From NCBI RefSeq assembly GCF_044904665.1, contig NZ_JADIKM010000002.1, positions 62,001-126,000 of the forward strand: DNA of 64,000 bases, read 5' to 3'. Source of the stretch: Dyella_A ginsengisoli (GTDB lineage: Bacteria; Pseudomonadota; Gammaproteobacteria; Xanthomonadales; Rhodanobacteraceae). Positions 34,691 through 44,356 of this stretch are shown here, in pieces. Position 1 is the first letter of the stretch. Each line of letters starts with the position of its first letter. Made by a program: the position numbers and the translations under genes. The notes beneath the pieces were generated by a model, which saw only the letters and a list, made by a program, of their open reading frames with translations, had not been told where the DNA came from and did not search any database.

Positions 34691-35208
34691 TGCCTCGTCC
34701 CCTGCCCCTGCTCATCGCCGCCGGCCTGCTGTTCGCCGGTGTCGCCCACGCCGGCCAATCGGCCCATGTCCACGCCGACAAGGCGTGGATCCGCGTGCTT
34801 CCGGCCGGCCTGCCCGCGGGCGGTTACGTGACCCTGCACAACACCGGCGATACCGCCGTGGCGCTCACCGGCGCCAGCAGCGCGCGCTACGCCCACGTGA
34901 TGCTGCACCAGAGCACCACCGAGGGCGGCATGGGCCGCATGAGCATGATCGATCAGTTGGCCATTCCGGCCCACGGCAGCGTGGCGCTGGCCCCGGGCGG
35001 CTATCACCTGATGCTGATGCAGGCGACCAAGGCCGTGAACGCCGGCGAGACCGTGCCGGTCACGCTGGACTTCGCGGACGGCAGCCATTTGCCGGTGGAT
35101 TTCCTCGCGCGCCCCGCGAACGCGGTCGATGCGGGTGACGCGGCGCCGGCCGGCATGGACCCCGCCATGCCGATGGGCCACGGCAGCGCGATGCCGCACG
35201 GCCACTGA
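34687..35208 (+). CDS. PCu(A)C-type periplasmic copper chaperone
   Basis: 173 residues. Signal peptide (1-22, AGLLFAGVAHA), then the DUF461/PCuAC cupredoxin-like domain with copper ligands in HVMLHQSTTEGGMGRMSM (His and Met of the H(M)x10MxM motif) and GGYHLMLMQ. A second His/Met cluster is in the tail (PAMPMGHGSAMPHGH), which may bind extra copper. Hands Cu(I) to SCO or CuA. Coupled to the SCO gene by overlap. Confidence 0.9.
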   Translation: MMPRPLPLLIAAGLLFAGVAHAGQSAHVHADKAWIRVLPAGLPAGGYVTLHNTGDTAVALTGASSARYAHVMLHQSTTEGGMGRMSMIDQLAIPAHGSVALAPGGYHLMLMQATKAVNAGETVPVTLDFADGSHLPVDFLARPANAVDAGDAAPAGMDPAMPMGHGSAMPHGH

Positions 35209-35224
35209 GCCGGAGAGAGACGGG

Positions 35225-36097
35225 TCAGCTCGCGCCGCGCGCCGTGGCTCTCGCGGCGGCGGCGCGGCGCCGATCATCGCTTTCACGGCGGATGCGCCCG
35301 CTGCGCGACAGCCTCAGCCACTGGCGCAAGGCCAGCAGGCCACCGATCGATTCGATGATGGCCGCCGGCACCCACATGATCACGCCGCCCACCAGCTGGC
35401 CGGTGAGCACGTTGAAGGTGAAGGCGCGGCCGCAGATCTCGAAGATGGGGTAGAGGTCGGTCTTGGAGAACGTGACGATGGCGCCAGCCAAGATCTGCGG
35501 CGTCATGGTGATGCCCGGCGACAGCACGCGCAGGCCGGGCGTCATGCGCCCGGGCGGGCGCGGCCGGTGATCCAGCACCAGCCACCAGTAGATGAATCCG
35601 CTGATCACCATCGACCAGTTCATGAAGCGGTAGATGCGCCAGTCCAGCATCGCCAGCGTCTGCATGTGCGGAATCAGCCAGACCAGGATGAACGCCACGA
35701 AGGTAAGCGTGGCGAATGCCGGATTGAGCAGCACCGCGCTGGCGACGCGCGCCGGCCACGTACGCTGCGCGGCGCGCAGGCGAACGCGCAGCGGCAGCGA
35801 CAGCCCCGCGCGCAGCACCGTCCCCGGATACGACGCGATGATCAGCAGCGGCGCCAGGTGATGCAGCAGCACCTGCTGGATGCGGTGCATGAAGAACTCA
35901 TGCTCGGCGTAGTAATCAAAATACGTGTGCAGCGACAGGTAGATCATCACCATGCCGGTCCAGAACGACAGCTGCCGGCCGCGACTCACCTGCAACCGCG
36001 CCGCGCCACGCACGTACAGCAGGCAGGCCACCACGAACGTGGCCAGAAACAGCCACGAGAATTCCCACGGCACAATCCATTTCAACAGCGTCGACAT
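35225..36097 (-). CDS. ctaG: Cytochrome c oxidase assembly protein, CtaG (caa3) family
   Basis: 290 residues, about seven membrane helices. Conserved family parts: HMRIQQVLLHHLAPLL-like helix (HRIQQVLLHHLAPLLIIA), LIPHMQTLAMLDWRIYRFMNWSMVISGFIYWW and HRPRPPGRMTPGLRVL. Needed for copper insertion into oxidases in other bacteria. ATG at 36095-36097 chosen; GTG codons at 36100 and 36106 are alternatives. Convergent with the PCuAC gene, 16 bp apart. Confidence 0.87.
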   Translation of the reverse strand: MSTLLKWIVPWEFSWLFLATFVVACLLYVRGAARLQVSRGRQLSFWTGMVMIYLSLHTYFDYYAEHEFFMHRIQQVLLHHLAPLLIIASYPGTVLRAGLSLPLRVRLRAAQRTWPARVASAVLLNPAFATLTFVAFILVWLIPHMQTLAMLDWRIYRFMNWSMVISGFIYWWLVLDHRPRPPGRMTPGLRVLSPGITMTPQILAGAIVTFSKTDLYPIFEICGRAFTFNVLTGQLVGGVIMWVPAAIIESIGGLLALRQWLRLSRSGRIRRESDDRRRAAAARATARGAS

Positions 36098-36182
36098 CAC
36101 GGGCACGACCCCGGCCGGACAGCGGCCAAGCGCGTCAGCTTAACCGCCACAACGCCCACGCTCGCGCGACAGATTGCCACCC

Positions 36183-38057
36183 TCAGACACGCCGGCGGCT
36201 GCGCCGGGTGCGCCGCCAGCCGTAGAGCAGACCAAGCAGCGTCACCAGCGCGGGCACCACCACGATGTTGATGAACTTCAGGCGCAGGCCCAGCGCATCG
36301 ATCTCGGCGTTGAGCTGGTGCTGCACATCGCGCAGCTCCTTGCTGATCGCCAGCTTGCGCTGCAGGAACTGCTCGATCTCGCGCTTCTGCTCCGCGCTGG
36401 CCTGGCCGTCGCGGCCGCCGCGCGCCGGCTGCAATTCGTCCAGCCGGGTGCGCGTCTCGGCCAGCTCACGTTCCAGCTCCTGCTTCTTCAGCAGGAACTT
36501 CTGGTCGGCCGCGCTTTGCAGCGCCTGCACGCGGGTGAACGGGCGCTGCGAGGTGGAACGGCCGCGGATCGACAGCAGCGCCGAGGAGCCGCTGAGGTTG
36601 TCCACCAGGTTGGTGATGAAATCGCCGTTGCTGGCGAAGGCGTTGAGCATCGGCTGGCCGAGGAAGCTCTGCGTGTCCACCCACAGGCGATCGGTGAGCA
36701 GATCGGTGTCGGCCACCAGGATCACCTCCGCATCCGGCGCCGATTGGGCCAGGTGCGTAGGCGAGGCGCGCTCCGGGAACGCGCTGGCCAGCGTGCCGCG
36801 CAGTCGTGCGGCGAGCACGTAGTGCGCGTTGTCGGCGGTGTAGTCGCGCAGCAGCAGCGATGGATCGCTGGCGGTCTCGATCACCCGCTGCACCGGCACC
36901 ACGTGGGCATCCACGCTGGTCTGCAGCAGCGGCACCAGCCGCGTGGTGGCATCCGGCGCGAGATCGAAGTAGCCGGCCGAGGACAGGTCGATCTGCTGCA
37001 GGCTGGCGGTGACCGCGTCGCCGCGGTTGAGCTCCTGCCCGCCCAGGCCGAGCATCGCCGGATGGTTGAAGCTGGTCTCGCCGAGCTCGATCTTCAGCGC
37101 GCGCGAGCGGTCGAGCACCACCTTGTGGTCGTCGTAGACCACGCCCCAGGCCTTGAACAGACGCGGCAGGTCGGAGTTGTGGTCGTCGGTGACGCCGGTG
37201 GAGGCATCGACGAACGGCGTGCTGTCCAGCTCGGCATCGGGGTCGACGAACACCACCAGGTGGCCGCCGCCGAGCACGTACTGATCGAGCGCGTAGAGCG
37301 CATCGTCGGACAGGTGCTTGGGATGCACCAGCAGCACCACCGGCAGATCCTTGCCGATCCGGGTGAGCTTGGCCGGATCGAGCGTAGTGATCGAGAACAG
37401 CTGCTGCAGCTGGCCGAGCACCGTCCACGCCGGTTCGCCGATCACCGGATTGCCGGCCATCGGCAGCGAGCTGATCAGGCCGATGCGCGGCTTCTCCGTC
37501 TCGTTGAGTTCGTAAAGAAGTTTGGCGATGTCGTATTCGAGAAAGGTCTCGCGCGCCGGATCGAAGAACGGCACCGACAGCGTCTTGCCCTCGGCGCCAT
37601 CGGGCGTGCCATCGGCCGGCAGCGTGGTGCCGACCAGGCCGAAGAACACGCGCTCGCCGTTGCTGCCGCCGCTGAGCGGCGTCAGCCCGTTGCCCTCGGC
37701 GCTCGCCTCGTCGTCGGAGTACGGCACCGGATCGACGACCTGCAGGTGCAGCTTGCCGGAAGAGCGCGCCACCATCTCCTGCAGCATCTCGCGTACCCGC
37801 TGCTCGTAGCTGCGCAGCTGCGGCAGGTCGCGAGCCGCATGGTCGGAGAAATACAGCGTCAGGCGCAGCGGTCGCTGCAGGTGTCCCACGATCTGCACAG
37901 TGCCGGGCGTCAGCGTGTACAGCCGGTCCGCCGTGAGATCGATCCGCGGCACATGCACCCAGCGGCTCAGCGCCAGCGCGCCGCCGATGAACACAAGCAC
38001 CAGCGCGGCCAGCGTGGTGGCCAGGCGCGAGCGTCGACCGAAGGTCCAGCGGCGCAC
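36183..38057 (-). CDS. GldG-like ABC transporter auxiliary protein
   Basis: 624 residues. One N-terminal membrane helix (RLATTLAALVLVFIGGALAL), a large periplasmic part with the GldG pattern (IDLTADRLYTLTPGTVQIV, VRFFSDH-like LTLYFSDHA, PRIGLISSLPM, LYALDQYVLGGGHLVVFVDP), a coiled-coil at about 540-600 and a C-terminal membrane helix with basic tail. Starts with GTG at 38055-38057, two bases after the permease stop and with GGAG nine bases upstream. Bacteroidetes relatives serve gliding; here the role is unknown. Confidence 0.85.
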   Translation of the reverse strand: MRRWTFGRRSRLATTLAALVLVFIGGALALSRWVHVPRIDLTADRLYTLTPGTVQIVGHLQRPLRLTLYFSDHAARDLPQLRSYEQRVREMLQEMVARSSGKLHLQVVDPVPYSDDEASAEGNGLTPLSGGSNGERVFFGLVGTTLPADGTPDGAEGKTLSVPFFDPARETFLEYDIAKLLYELNETEKPRIGLISSLPMAGNPVIGEPAWTVLGQLQQLFSITTLDPAKLTRIGKDLPVVLLVHPKHLSDDALYALDQYVLGGGHLVVFVDPDAELDSTPFVDASTGVTDDHNSDLPRLFKAWGVVYDDHKVVLDRSRALKIELGETSFNHPAMLGLGGQELNRGDAVTASLQQIDLSSAGYFDLAPDATTRLVPLLQTSVDAHVVPVQRVIETASDPSLLLRDYTADNAHYVLAARLRGTLASAFPERASPTHLAQSAPDAEVILVADTDLLTDRLWVDTQSFLGQPMLNAFASNGDFITNLVDNLSGSSALLSIRGRSTSQRPFTRVQALQSAADQKFLLKKQELERELAETRTRLDELQPARGGRDGQASAEQKREIEQFLQRKLAISKELRDVQHQLNAEIDALGLRLKFINIVVVPALVTLLGLLYGWRRTRRSRRRV

Positions 38058-38059
38058 GC

Positions 38060-38794
38060 TCAGCGACTCCGCCGCAGGTCGAGCAGCAGCACGCCGGCGG
38101 TCAGCCAGGCCACCATGCTGAGCGCGAAGTAGGCCAGGTCGCGCAGGTCGAGCACGCCGCGGGCAATCGCCTCGAAATGGCGCAGCATGCTCAGATGCGC
38201 CACGCCGTTGACCAGCCGGCGCGGCAGCGCCTCCTGGAAGAAGTCGATCACCTGCGACTGCCCGGCCAGCAGCAGCAGCACGCAGACCAGCGCGGTGAGG
38301 ATGAAGGCCACCACCTGGCTCTGGGTGAGCGCCGACAGGCACGCGCCGATGGCGAGAAAGGCGCCCGCCATCAGCCAGCTGCCGAGGTAGCCGGCGAGGA
38401 TCACGCCGTTGTCCGGGTCGCCCAGGTAATTGACGGTGATCCAGATCGGAAAGGTCAACGCCAGCGCCAGCCCCACGAACAGCCATGCGGCGAGAAACTT
38501 GCCGAGCATCGCCTGCCACAACCGTACCGGCAGCGTCAGCAGCAGTTCCAGCGTGCCGGACTTCGCCTCTTCGGCCCACAGCCGCATCGACACCGCCGGT
38601 ACCAGGATCAGGTACAGCCACGGGTGCATCGCGAAGAACGGCTGCAGGTCGGCCTGCCGCCGCTCGTAGAAGTCGCCGCTGTAGAACGTGAGGATGCCCG
38701 CCAGCACCAGGAAGATCACCAGGAACACGTAGGCCACCGGCGTCACGAAATAGCTACGCAGCTCGCGCCGCACGATGGCCTGCACCGGGCTCAT
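38060..38794 (-). CDS. ABC transporter permease (GldF-like)
   Basis: 244 residues, six hydrophobic helices. ABC-2 type permease: IVRRELRSYFVTPVAYVFL, RLWAEEAKSGTLELLLTLPV (the EEK/RSGT turn that contacts the ATPase), and QSQVIDFFQEALPR. ATG at 38792-38794 overlaps the stop of the ATPase gene (ATGA). Middle gene of the three-gene system. Confidence 0.88.
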   Translation of the reverse strand: MSPVQAIVRRELRSYFVTPVAYVFLVIFLVLAGILTFYSGDFYERRQADLQPFFAMHPWLYLILVPAVSMRLWAEEAKSGTLELLLTLPVRLWQAMLGKFLAAWLFVGLALALTFPIWITVNYLGDPDNGVILAGYLGSWLMAGAFLAIGACLSALTQSQVVAFILTALVCVLLLLAGQSQVIDFFQEALPRRLVNGVAHLSMLRHFEAIARGVLDLRDLAYFALSMVAWLTAGVLLLDLRRSR

Positions 38795-39723
38795 GCGGCG
38801 AGCTCCGGCGTCGTGGTGATGTGGCGGAACACCTCGTCGAGCCGGCCGCGTTCGAGCTGGATCTCGGACACTTCCAGCCCCTGCGCGCGCAGCAGCTGCT
38901 CCACCGCTTCGAGGATGCGCTCGCCCGGCTTGGGGAACACCGTGATGCGCCCGTCCAGCGGATCGACCTCGATCGCGGCGACCTGCGGCAGCCGCCCGAG
39001 CATCTCCTGCGACACCGCACTGCCCGGGGCGCTGAAGGACACTGCGCCGTGGTAGCGCGAGCGCTGCTCCAGCTCCGCCGGCGTGGCGTCGGCGAGCAGA
39101 CGCCCACGGGCGATGATCACCACGCGGTTGCACAGCGCGTGCACTTCCTCCAGCAGGTGGGTGGACACCAGGATGGTGCGCTCGCGCGCCATCGCATCGA
39201 TCAGCTGGCGCACCGCGTGCTTCTGGTTGGGATCCAGGCCGTCGGTGGGTTCGTCCAGCATCAGCACCGGCGGATCGTGCAGGATCGCCTGGGCCAGGCC
39301 CACGCGCCGACGCAGGCCCTTGGACAAGGTGTCGATGCATTGCTCCAGCACGTCTTCGAGCTGCAGCCTGGCGATCACTTCCTCGAAGCGCTGGCGTCCG
39401 GTGCTGCGCGTCAGTCCGCGCATGCGCGCGATGAATACCAGGAACTCGCGCACCGTCAGCTCGCCGTAACTGGGCGCACCCTCGGGCAGATAGCCCAGCG
39501 CACGCCGGGCCTCCTGCGGTGCGGTAAGCACGTCATGGCCGCACACCCGCGCCGTACCGCAGGTCGGCGCCAGGAATCCGGCGATCATTCGCATCGCGGT
39601 CGTCTTGCCGGCGCCATTGGGGCCCAGCAGCCCCAGCACCTGCCCAGGCTCGGCACGGATGCTCAGCGCGTCCACCGCAGTGAACCTGCCGTAGCGTCGG
39701 GTGAGCTGGTCGGTTTCGATCAT
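38791..39723 (-). CDS. ABC transporter ATP-binding protein (GldA-like)
   Basis: 310 residues. Walker A GPNGAGKTT near residue 35, Q-loop region LGYLPEGAPSYGELTV, a signature that reads LSKGLRRRVGLAQA, Walker B VLMLDEPTDGLDP, H-loop STHLLEEV. A C-terminal regulatory part (about 215-310) follows. ATG at 39721-39723 is the family start. First gene of the minus-strand ABC operon. Confidence 0.9.
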   Translation of the reverse strand: MIETDQLTRRYGRFTAVDALSIRAEPGQVLGLLGPNGAGKTTAMRMIAGFLAPTCGTARVCGHDVLTAPQEARRALGYLPEGAPSYGELTVREFLVFIARMRGLTRSTGRQRFEEVIARLQLEDVLEQCIDTLSKGLRRRVGLAQAILHDPPVLMLDEPTDGLDPNQKHAVRQLIDAMARERTILVSTHLLEEVHALCNRVVIIARGRLLADATPAELEQRSRYHGAVSFSAPGSAVSQEMLGRLPQVAAIEVDPLDGRITVFPKPGERILEAVEQLLRAQGLEVSEIQLERGRLDEVFRHITTTPELAA

Positions 39724-39863
39724 CGGAAAGCCGGTGGCGGGCGTGGACGTGGCCGCACGGGCCAACGGACGGAGAGCGCGACGGCGGCGCCGCGCCGTGC
39801 AATGTACCGCAAGGGGGCGCGAAAGTTCGGCACGCCCTCCGTGCACGGCATGCGACCGCCCAC

Positions 39864-39892
39864 AAAAAACCCCGTCCGCGAACGGACGGGGT
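39864..39892 (-). terminator. Intrinsic terminator after the SRPBCC gene
   Basis: On the minus strand: stem CCCCGTCCG / CGGACGGGG (39870-39878 with 39883-39891) followed by TTTTTTG. Starts 23 bases beyond the stop of the SRPBCC gene. Confidence 0.85.
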
Positions 39893-39914
39893 CGGATGAC
39901 TCGCGCCGTTCGGC

Positions 39915-41312
39915 TTACTTGCCGGCGCTGGCGGCCTCGGCCGGCGCGGCAGCGGAGCCGGCGGCAGCCGGAGCTGCACTGCTGGACGATGCGGCAGGAG
40001 CCTGGGCGTCGTCGAGCGTCGGCGGCTGGATGCCCGCCTCCTGTTCCGGCGTCTGCTCCGGCGCATCGCTCAGCGGCAGGTACACGTCGTAGCGCGCGTA
40101 CTGCGTGACGGTGTTGTTGGTGTCGATCTGCTCCGGGCGAGCCAGGATGTCGTAGAAGCGGTTGACCACGGTGTCGTACTTGTAGCCGTGGGTCTGCGCA
40201 TACGCCTCCAGCTCGTCACGGGCCTGCGGCACGCCGGCATAGGTGCCGGTCCACTCGCCCTTCAGTGCCGGACCGCCGGCCATCATGGTGGCGCGGACGT
40301 CCTGGTCGATGATCAGGCGGCCGTACTTGTCCATGCTGCCCGGTGCATTGGCGGCAACGGCCGGAGCTTCGGTCGACGCGGCGCTGGCCGGAGCGGCGGC
40401 GGACGCCGCCGCGGCCGGATCAGCGGGGGCCTTGGCTGCGGCTTCGGCCGTCAGGTCGTGGCTCTGGCCGGCCACCGTGAGGGTGGTGGCGTCGATCGGC
40501 AGGGCGATGTCGAAGGTGAAGGTCTGGTCGCCGTAGTTGTTCACCACGAGGATGCGCGGACCGGTCACGTTGACGTTGAGCTTCTTGGCGGTGTCCTGCA
40601 GCAGCTTGACGGCGGCATCAGTCGCCTCGGTCAGCGCATCCAGGCCGCCCTCGCGCTCGATCTTGGTGGAAACCACCAGCACCGGCGTCGGCTTGGTCTG
40701 CTCGATGTACGGCACCAGATCGCCGTAGTCGACATTCTTCACCGAGGCCAGCATGTTCTGCAGGCCGGTCAGGCTGTACTGGATGAAGGCATCCGGCGCG
40801 CCGTGGATGTAGAGGTTGGAGTAGCGGTTCAGCAGGTTGAAGCCGTACTTGACGTCATACGCCCAGGTGACCTTGGTCAGCTTGTGCGTACGGCCTTCGC
40901 GCTCCAGGTCCAGCGTGAAGTGCTTGTCGCTGCCGCGCCAGTCGCCGTCGAGGTTCCAGACGATCTGGGCGCTGTTGACGGTGGAGTCGATCTTGTTGAA
41001 CTCCGGCGTGGCGCTGGCGATGGTCAGCTTGCCGCTGCCGGCCTTCTTCGGTGCACCGGTCCAGCTGATCTCGGCGCCCGGGCCGTAGGCCTTGCCCGAG
41101 AGGTCGTACTTGATCGTCGGATCGCTGCCGGTCAACTCGGCGTAGTCGCTGAAGCGACGGAAATTGTTCAGCACGTCATAGACCTGACGGATGTCCTTGC
41201 CGATCACCAGCGACCTTTCCACATGGCCGCTGCCGGGCATTGCAATGCCCACCACCACAGCCAGCACGGCCACGATGACCAGGGCCATAAGTAATTCAAG
41301 AACACGCATCAT
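39915..41312 (-). CDS. SRPBCC (polyketide cyclase-like) family protein
   Basis: 465 residues. N-terminal membrane helix (about 4-24, LELLMALVIVAVLAVVVGIAM), an SRPBCC ligand-binding domain (about 32-180, VERSLVIGKDIRQVYDVLNNF), a GyrI-like second half (VSTKIEREGG, GPRILVVNNYGDQTFTFDIAL, PALKGEWTGTYAGVPQARDELEAYA) interrupted by an Ala-rich linker (about 295-330), and an Ala/Ser/Pro-rich tail. Anchored, with the body probably periplasmic. Ligand unknown. Two adjacent ATG codons; GGAG lies 9-10 nt upstream. Confidence 0.8.
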   Translation of the reverse strand: MMRVLELLMALVIVAVLAVVVGIAMPGSGHVERSLVIGKDIRQVYDVLNNFRRFSDYAELTGSDPTIKYDLSGKAYGPGAEISWTGAPKKAGSGKLTIASATPEFNKIDSTVNSAQIVWNLDGDWRGSDKHFTLDLEREGRTHKLTKVTWAYDVKYGFNLLNRYSNLYIHGAPDAFIQYSLTGLQNMLASVKNVDYGDLVPYIEQTKPTPVLVVSTKIEREGGLDALTEATDAAVKLLQDTAKKLNVNVTGPRILVVNNYGDQTFTFDIALPIDATTLTVAGQSHDLTAEAAAKAPADPAAAASAAAPASAASTEAPAVAANAPGSMDKYGRLIIDQDVRATMMAGGPALKGEWTGTYAGVPQARDELEAYAQTHGYKYDTVVNRFYDILARPEQIDTNNTVTQYARYDVYLPLSDAPEQTPEQEAGIQPPTLDDAQAPAASSSSAAPAAAGSAAAPAEAASAGK

Positions 41313-41567
41313 TCCAAGGTTCTCCGGGCGTATCTACGCAGCACTTGATGGCATCGCCGCTACCGCCGGGAAGACTTCCCTCGGAAACCTGTCACAGCGG
41401 GGGAGGACGCATGCCGAAGCGACGGATGTTACTTGCTCGCGCCGAGGAACGCCATCTGCGGGCGCAACACGCGCCGAAGGGCCGGAAACGAGGCTGTACG
41501 AGGCCCCGCGCCCTGTGCAACGAACGTCACATGCGTGGCCGAATGGACGGCCGAACGTCCTTGCGGC

Positions 41568-42209
41568 TCAGACGATGCCGAGCTCCAGCGCCTTCAATAC
41601 GGCGCGGGTGCGATCGCGCACGCCGAGCTTGGAAAGGATGTTCGAGACGTGGTTCTTCACCGTGCCCTCGGCCACCTTCAGCGAGTTGGCGATCTCCTTG
41701 TTGGAGTAGCCGCCGGAAAGCAGGCGCAGGATCTCGGTCTCGCGCTCGGTGAGTGGGTCGGGCTGCTCAAGGCTGGTGAACTGGTTCTGGATGCGCCCGA
41801 CCCCGGCGAGCAGACGCTGGGTGACCATCGGCGCCACCAGCGAGCCGCCGGCAGCCACGGTGCGCACCGCTTCCACCAATTGCTCCAGCGATACGTCCTT
41901 GAGCAGGTAGCCGCGTGCGCCGGCCTTGAGGCCCTGCAGCACCAGCTGGTCGTCGTCGAAGGTGGTGAGGATGATCGTCGGCGGCAACTCGTTGCGCGCC
42001 GACAGCGCCTGCAACACTTCCAGGCCGCTCATGTTGGGCATGCGCAGGTCCAGCAGCACCACGTCGGGCTTGATCCGCGGGATCTCCAGCACGGCTTGCG
42101 CGCCATCGGCGCATTCGGCGATCACGCGAATGTCTTCGGCCAGGTCAAGCAGTGAACGCACCCCCTGGCGTACCAGGTTCTGATCGTCGACGAGACAGAC
42201 AGAAATCAT
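41568..42209 (-). CDS. LuxR/NarL-family response regulator
   Basis: 213 residues. Receiver domain with acidic pair D8/D9, phospho-acceptor Asp54 in VVLLDLRMP, and the TTF/K switch at IILTTFDDD...LLKD; C-terminal LuxR helix-turn-helix (LTERETEILRLLSGGYSNKEIANSL, about 150-205). Partner of the histidine kinase encoded 127 bp upstream on the same strand. Confidence 0.92.
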   Translation of the reverse strand: MISVCLVDDQNLVRQGVRSLLDLAEDIRVIAECADGAQAVLEIPRIKPDVVLLDLRMPNMSGLEVLQALSARNELPPTIILTTFDDDQLVLQGLKAGARGYLLKDVSLEQLVEAVRTVAAGGSLVAPMVTQRLLAGVGRIQNQFTSLEQPDPLTERETEILRLLSGGYSNKEIANSLKVAEGTVKNHVSNILSKLGVRDRTRAVLKALELGIV

Positions 42210-42336
42210 TGCGGATCCTCAGAGCGTGGATAACTGTGCAGGCCCCCGGGCAAGCCTGGTGCCGTGGCAACACCGCAGTCCCCCTGCGAGGCGACATTCT
42301 GGCATGCCGCCGGGCCGGTCGAACGCGTGCATGGAC

Positions 42337-43578
42337 TCATGGCAGGCTCAGTGCCGGCGGCTCGAAACGGGTGGGCGCATGGGCCAGCGCGCTGGCTTCG
42401 CCCAGCGGCAGGCGCACGGTAAGGGCAAAGCCCTGCATGGCACCGGTGTCCACCATCACGCTGCCACCGAACTCCGCCAGGCGCTCGCGCATGCCGCTCA
42501 TGCCGTTGCCTGGCGTGTAGTTGGCGGCACCGCGGCCGTCGTCGCGCGCGTGCAGGCCGAGCATGCCGTCCTCCGCATAGGCGAAGTGCAGCCACAGGTT
42601 GCGCGCGCCGGCGTGGCGCGCGGTATTGGTGATGATCTCCTGCGCACAGCGCAGCAGCACCTGGGCGCGACGCGGGTCTTCCACGCTGAAGCGCGGCGGC
42701 GTCTGCACGTGCACGTCCAGCCCGGGCACGCCTTCGATGAGGCTGCGCAGCGCTTGGGTCAGGTCGATCGCGTCGTCCTGGCGCAGCTCGCTCACCGCCT
42801 CGCGCACGTCCGAGAGCAGGTGCTTGGCCGTGGCCTGCGCCTTGCGCACGTGCTCGGCGGCCTTGTCGTTGGTCAGGTGGCTGGCCACTTCCAGATTGAG
42901 GCTGAGCGCGGTGAGGTGGTGCCCGATCAGGTCGTGCAGCTCGCGTGCGATGCGCATGCGCTCGGCGATGCGGGTGGATTCGGCCAGCAGGGCGCGCGTG
43001 GCGCGCAGCTCGGAATTGAGCCGCCGCTGCACTTCGCGCTCCTCGGCCTGCTGGGTCGCCACGGTGGAGGTGATGAACACCAGCGCCGACAGCCCCAGGT
43101 ACATGCACACCTGCAGAATGGCGGTGCCCACCGTCCAGCCCTGGTAGCTGGCGATCACCGGAATCAGCAGCAGGTTCTGCGCCAGCAGCCACACCAGCCC
43201 CGCCGCCACGGGCAGCTGCCACGGCAGCACCACGGCAATCACCAGCATCAGCATCGCCGACAGGCCGCTCTGGCTGAACCAGCCCACCGCCACGGCCGAT
43301 ACCGTGATCAGCACCAGCAGCGCAAGCTTGGCCGGCGTGCGCAGCGAGCGGTTGGGCTCGATCTGGCTGTGCCGGGTGAGCAGCACGTAGGCCGCCCCGA
43401 ACAGCAGATACGACAATATCCAGCCGGACAGCGTGGGGTTGCTCCACCACGCGCTGACCTGCGCCAGGCTCCAGTTCCCCGGCCACAGCGGCAGGCTCAC
43501 GCACAGGTACGTGAACAGGCCGGTGTACCGGAGGACGCGGACGTGGTTGAACTGGAACCAGGGCATGAGCGGCATCAT
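42337..43578 (-). CDS. Sensor histidine kinase (HisKA_3, DesK/NarX-like)
   Basis: 413 residues. Five or six membrane helices in the first 172 residues with almost no periplasmic loops, so the signal is likely sensed in or at the membrane. The HisKA_3 dimerisation segment has phospho-acceptor His215 (ARELHDLIGHHL), and the HATPase part carries the N box (CAQEIITNTARHA), G1 (ARDDGRG) and GNGMSGMRERL. No PAS or HAMP. Upstream partner of the LuxR-type regulator. Confidence 0.9.
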   Translation of the reverse strand: MMPLMPWFQFNHVRVLRYTGLFTYLCVSLPLWPGNWSLAQVSAWWSNPTLSGWILSYLLFGAAYVLLTRHSQIEPNRSLRTPAKLALLVLITVSAVAVGWFSQSGLSAMLMLVIAVVLPWQLPVAAGLVWLLAQNLLLIPVIASYQGWTVGTAILQVCMYLGLSALVFITSTVATQQAEEREVQRRLNSELRATRALLAESTRIAERMRIARELHDLIGHHLTALSLNLEVASHLTNDKAAEHVRKAQATAKHLLSDVREAVSELRQDDAIDLTQALRSLIEGVPGLDVHVQTPPRFSVEDPRRAQVLLRCAQEIITNTARHAGARNLWLHFAYAEDGMLGLHARDDGRGAANYTPGNGMSGMRERLAEFGGSVMVDTGAMQGFALTVRLPLGEASALAHAPTRFEPPALSLP

Positions 43579-43765
43579 AGGCCGGCGCGCGGCGCCCGCA
43601 ATGCGCGAGAAGTCACGACTGCCGGCGACCGCGGCTTGCCGGCTTTACAGCGGCTTTACATCGTCCGCGGCGGGTGTGAGGGGGGCGGGCGCATGTCATA
43701 ATGCGCCGCCCTGCCGGCCCGCCAGCTGGCAAGGCACCCTCTTCGATACCCAAGCGGAGCAACGA

Positions 43766-44356
43766 ATGGCCCTTGCCATCCGCGACGTGCGCGAGCACGA
43801 CCTGGATGCCGTACTGGCACTCAACAATGCCGCCGGCCGCTCCATCCTCGCCATCGACGCGGCCCAGCTGCGTTTCTTCTACGAGCATGCGGATTACTTC
43901 CGCGTCGCCGAGATCGACGGCGAGCTCGCCGGCTTCCTCATCGCCATGCGCGAGGGCCGCGACTACGAGAGCCCCAACTACCGCTGGTTCTCCTCGCACT
44001 ACCCGCAGTTCCTCTACATCGACCGCATCGTGATCGCCAACGCGTTCCGCCGCCACGGCCTGGGACGCATCTTCTACTGCGACGTTACCAGCTACGCCGA
44101 AGTGCGCGTGCCGCTGCTCGCGTGCGAGGTTTTCCTGGAGCCGCGCGACGACGTGGTGGTGCTGTTCCACGGCACCTACGGCTTCCAGGAAGTCGGCCAG
44201 CAGCGCATGGGCGATTCCGGTCCGCAGGTCAGCCTGCTGGCCAAGGACCTGCCGAGCTACGGCTACGTGCGCGACACCTACCTCGAACACGGCCAGCTGC
44301 CCGCCGAACCCTGGCTGGCCGAACGACTGCACCCAACGACCGAACCCCACGCATGA
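43766..44356 (+). CDS. GNAT family N-acetyltransferase coupled to minC
   Basis: 196 residues. GNAT fold: DVREHDLDAVLALNNAAG at the start, a central strand IDRIVIANAFRRHGLGRIFY with the acetyl-CoA loop (RRHGLG), and a late CEVFLEPRDDVVVLFHGTYGF. ATG at 43766 has GGAG 8 bases upstream; the sequence CATAAT at about 43696 could be part of its promoter. The TGA overlaps the minC ATG (ATGA), so it heads the min operon. Substrate unknown. Confidence 0.85.
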   Translation: MALAIRDVREHDLDAVLALNNAAGRSILAIDAAQLRFFYEHADYFRVAEIDGELAGFLIAMREGRDYESPNYRWFSSHYPQFLYIDRIVIANAFRRHGLGRIFYCDVTSYAEVRVPLLACEVFLEPRDDVVVLFHGTYGFQEVGQQRMGDSGPQVSLLAKDLPSYGYVRDTYLEHGQLPAEPWLAERLHPTTEPHA

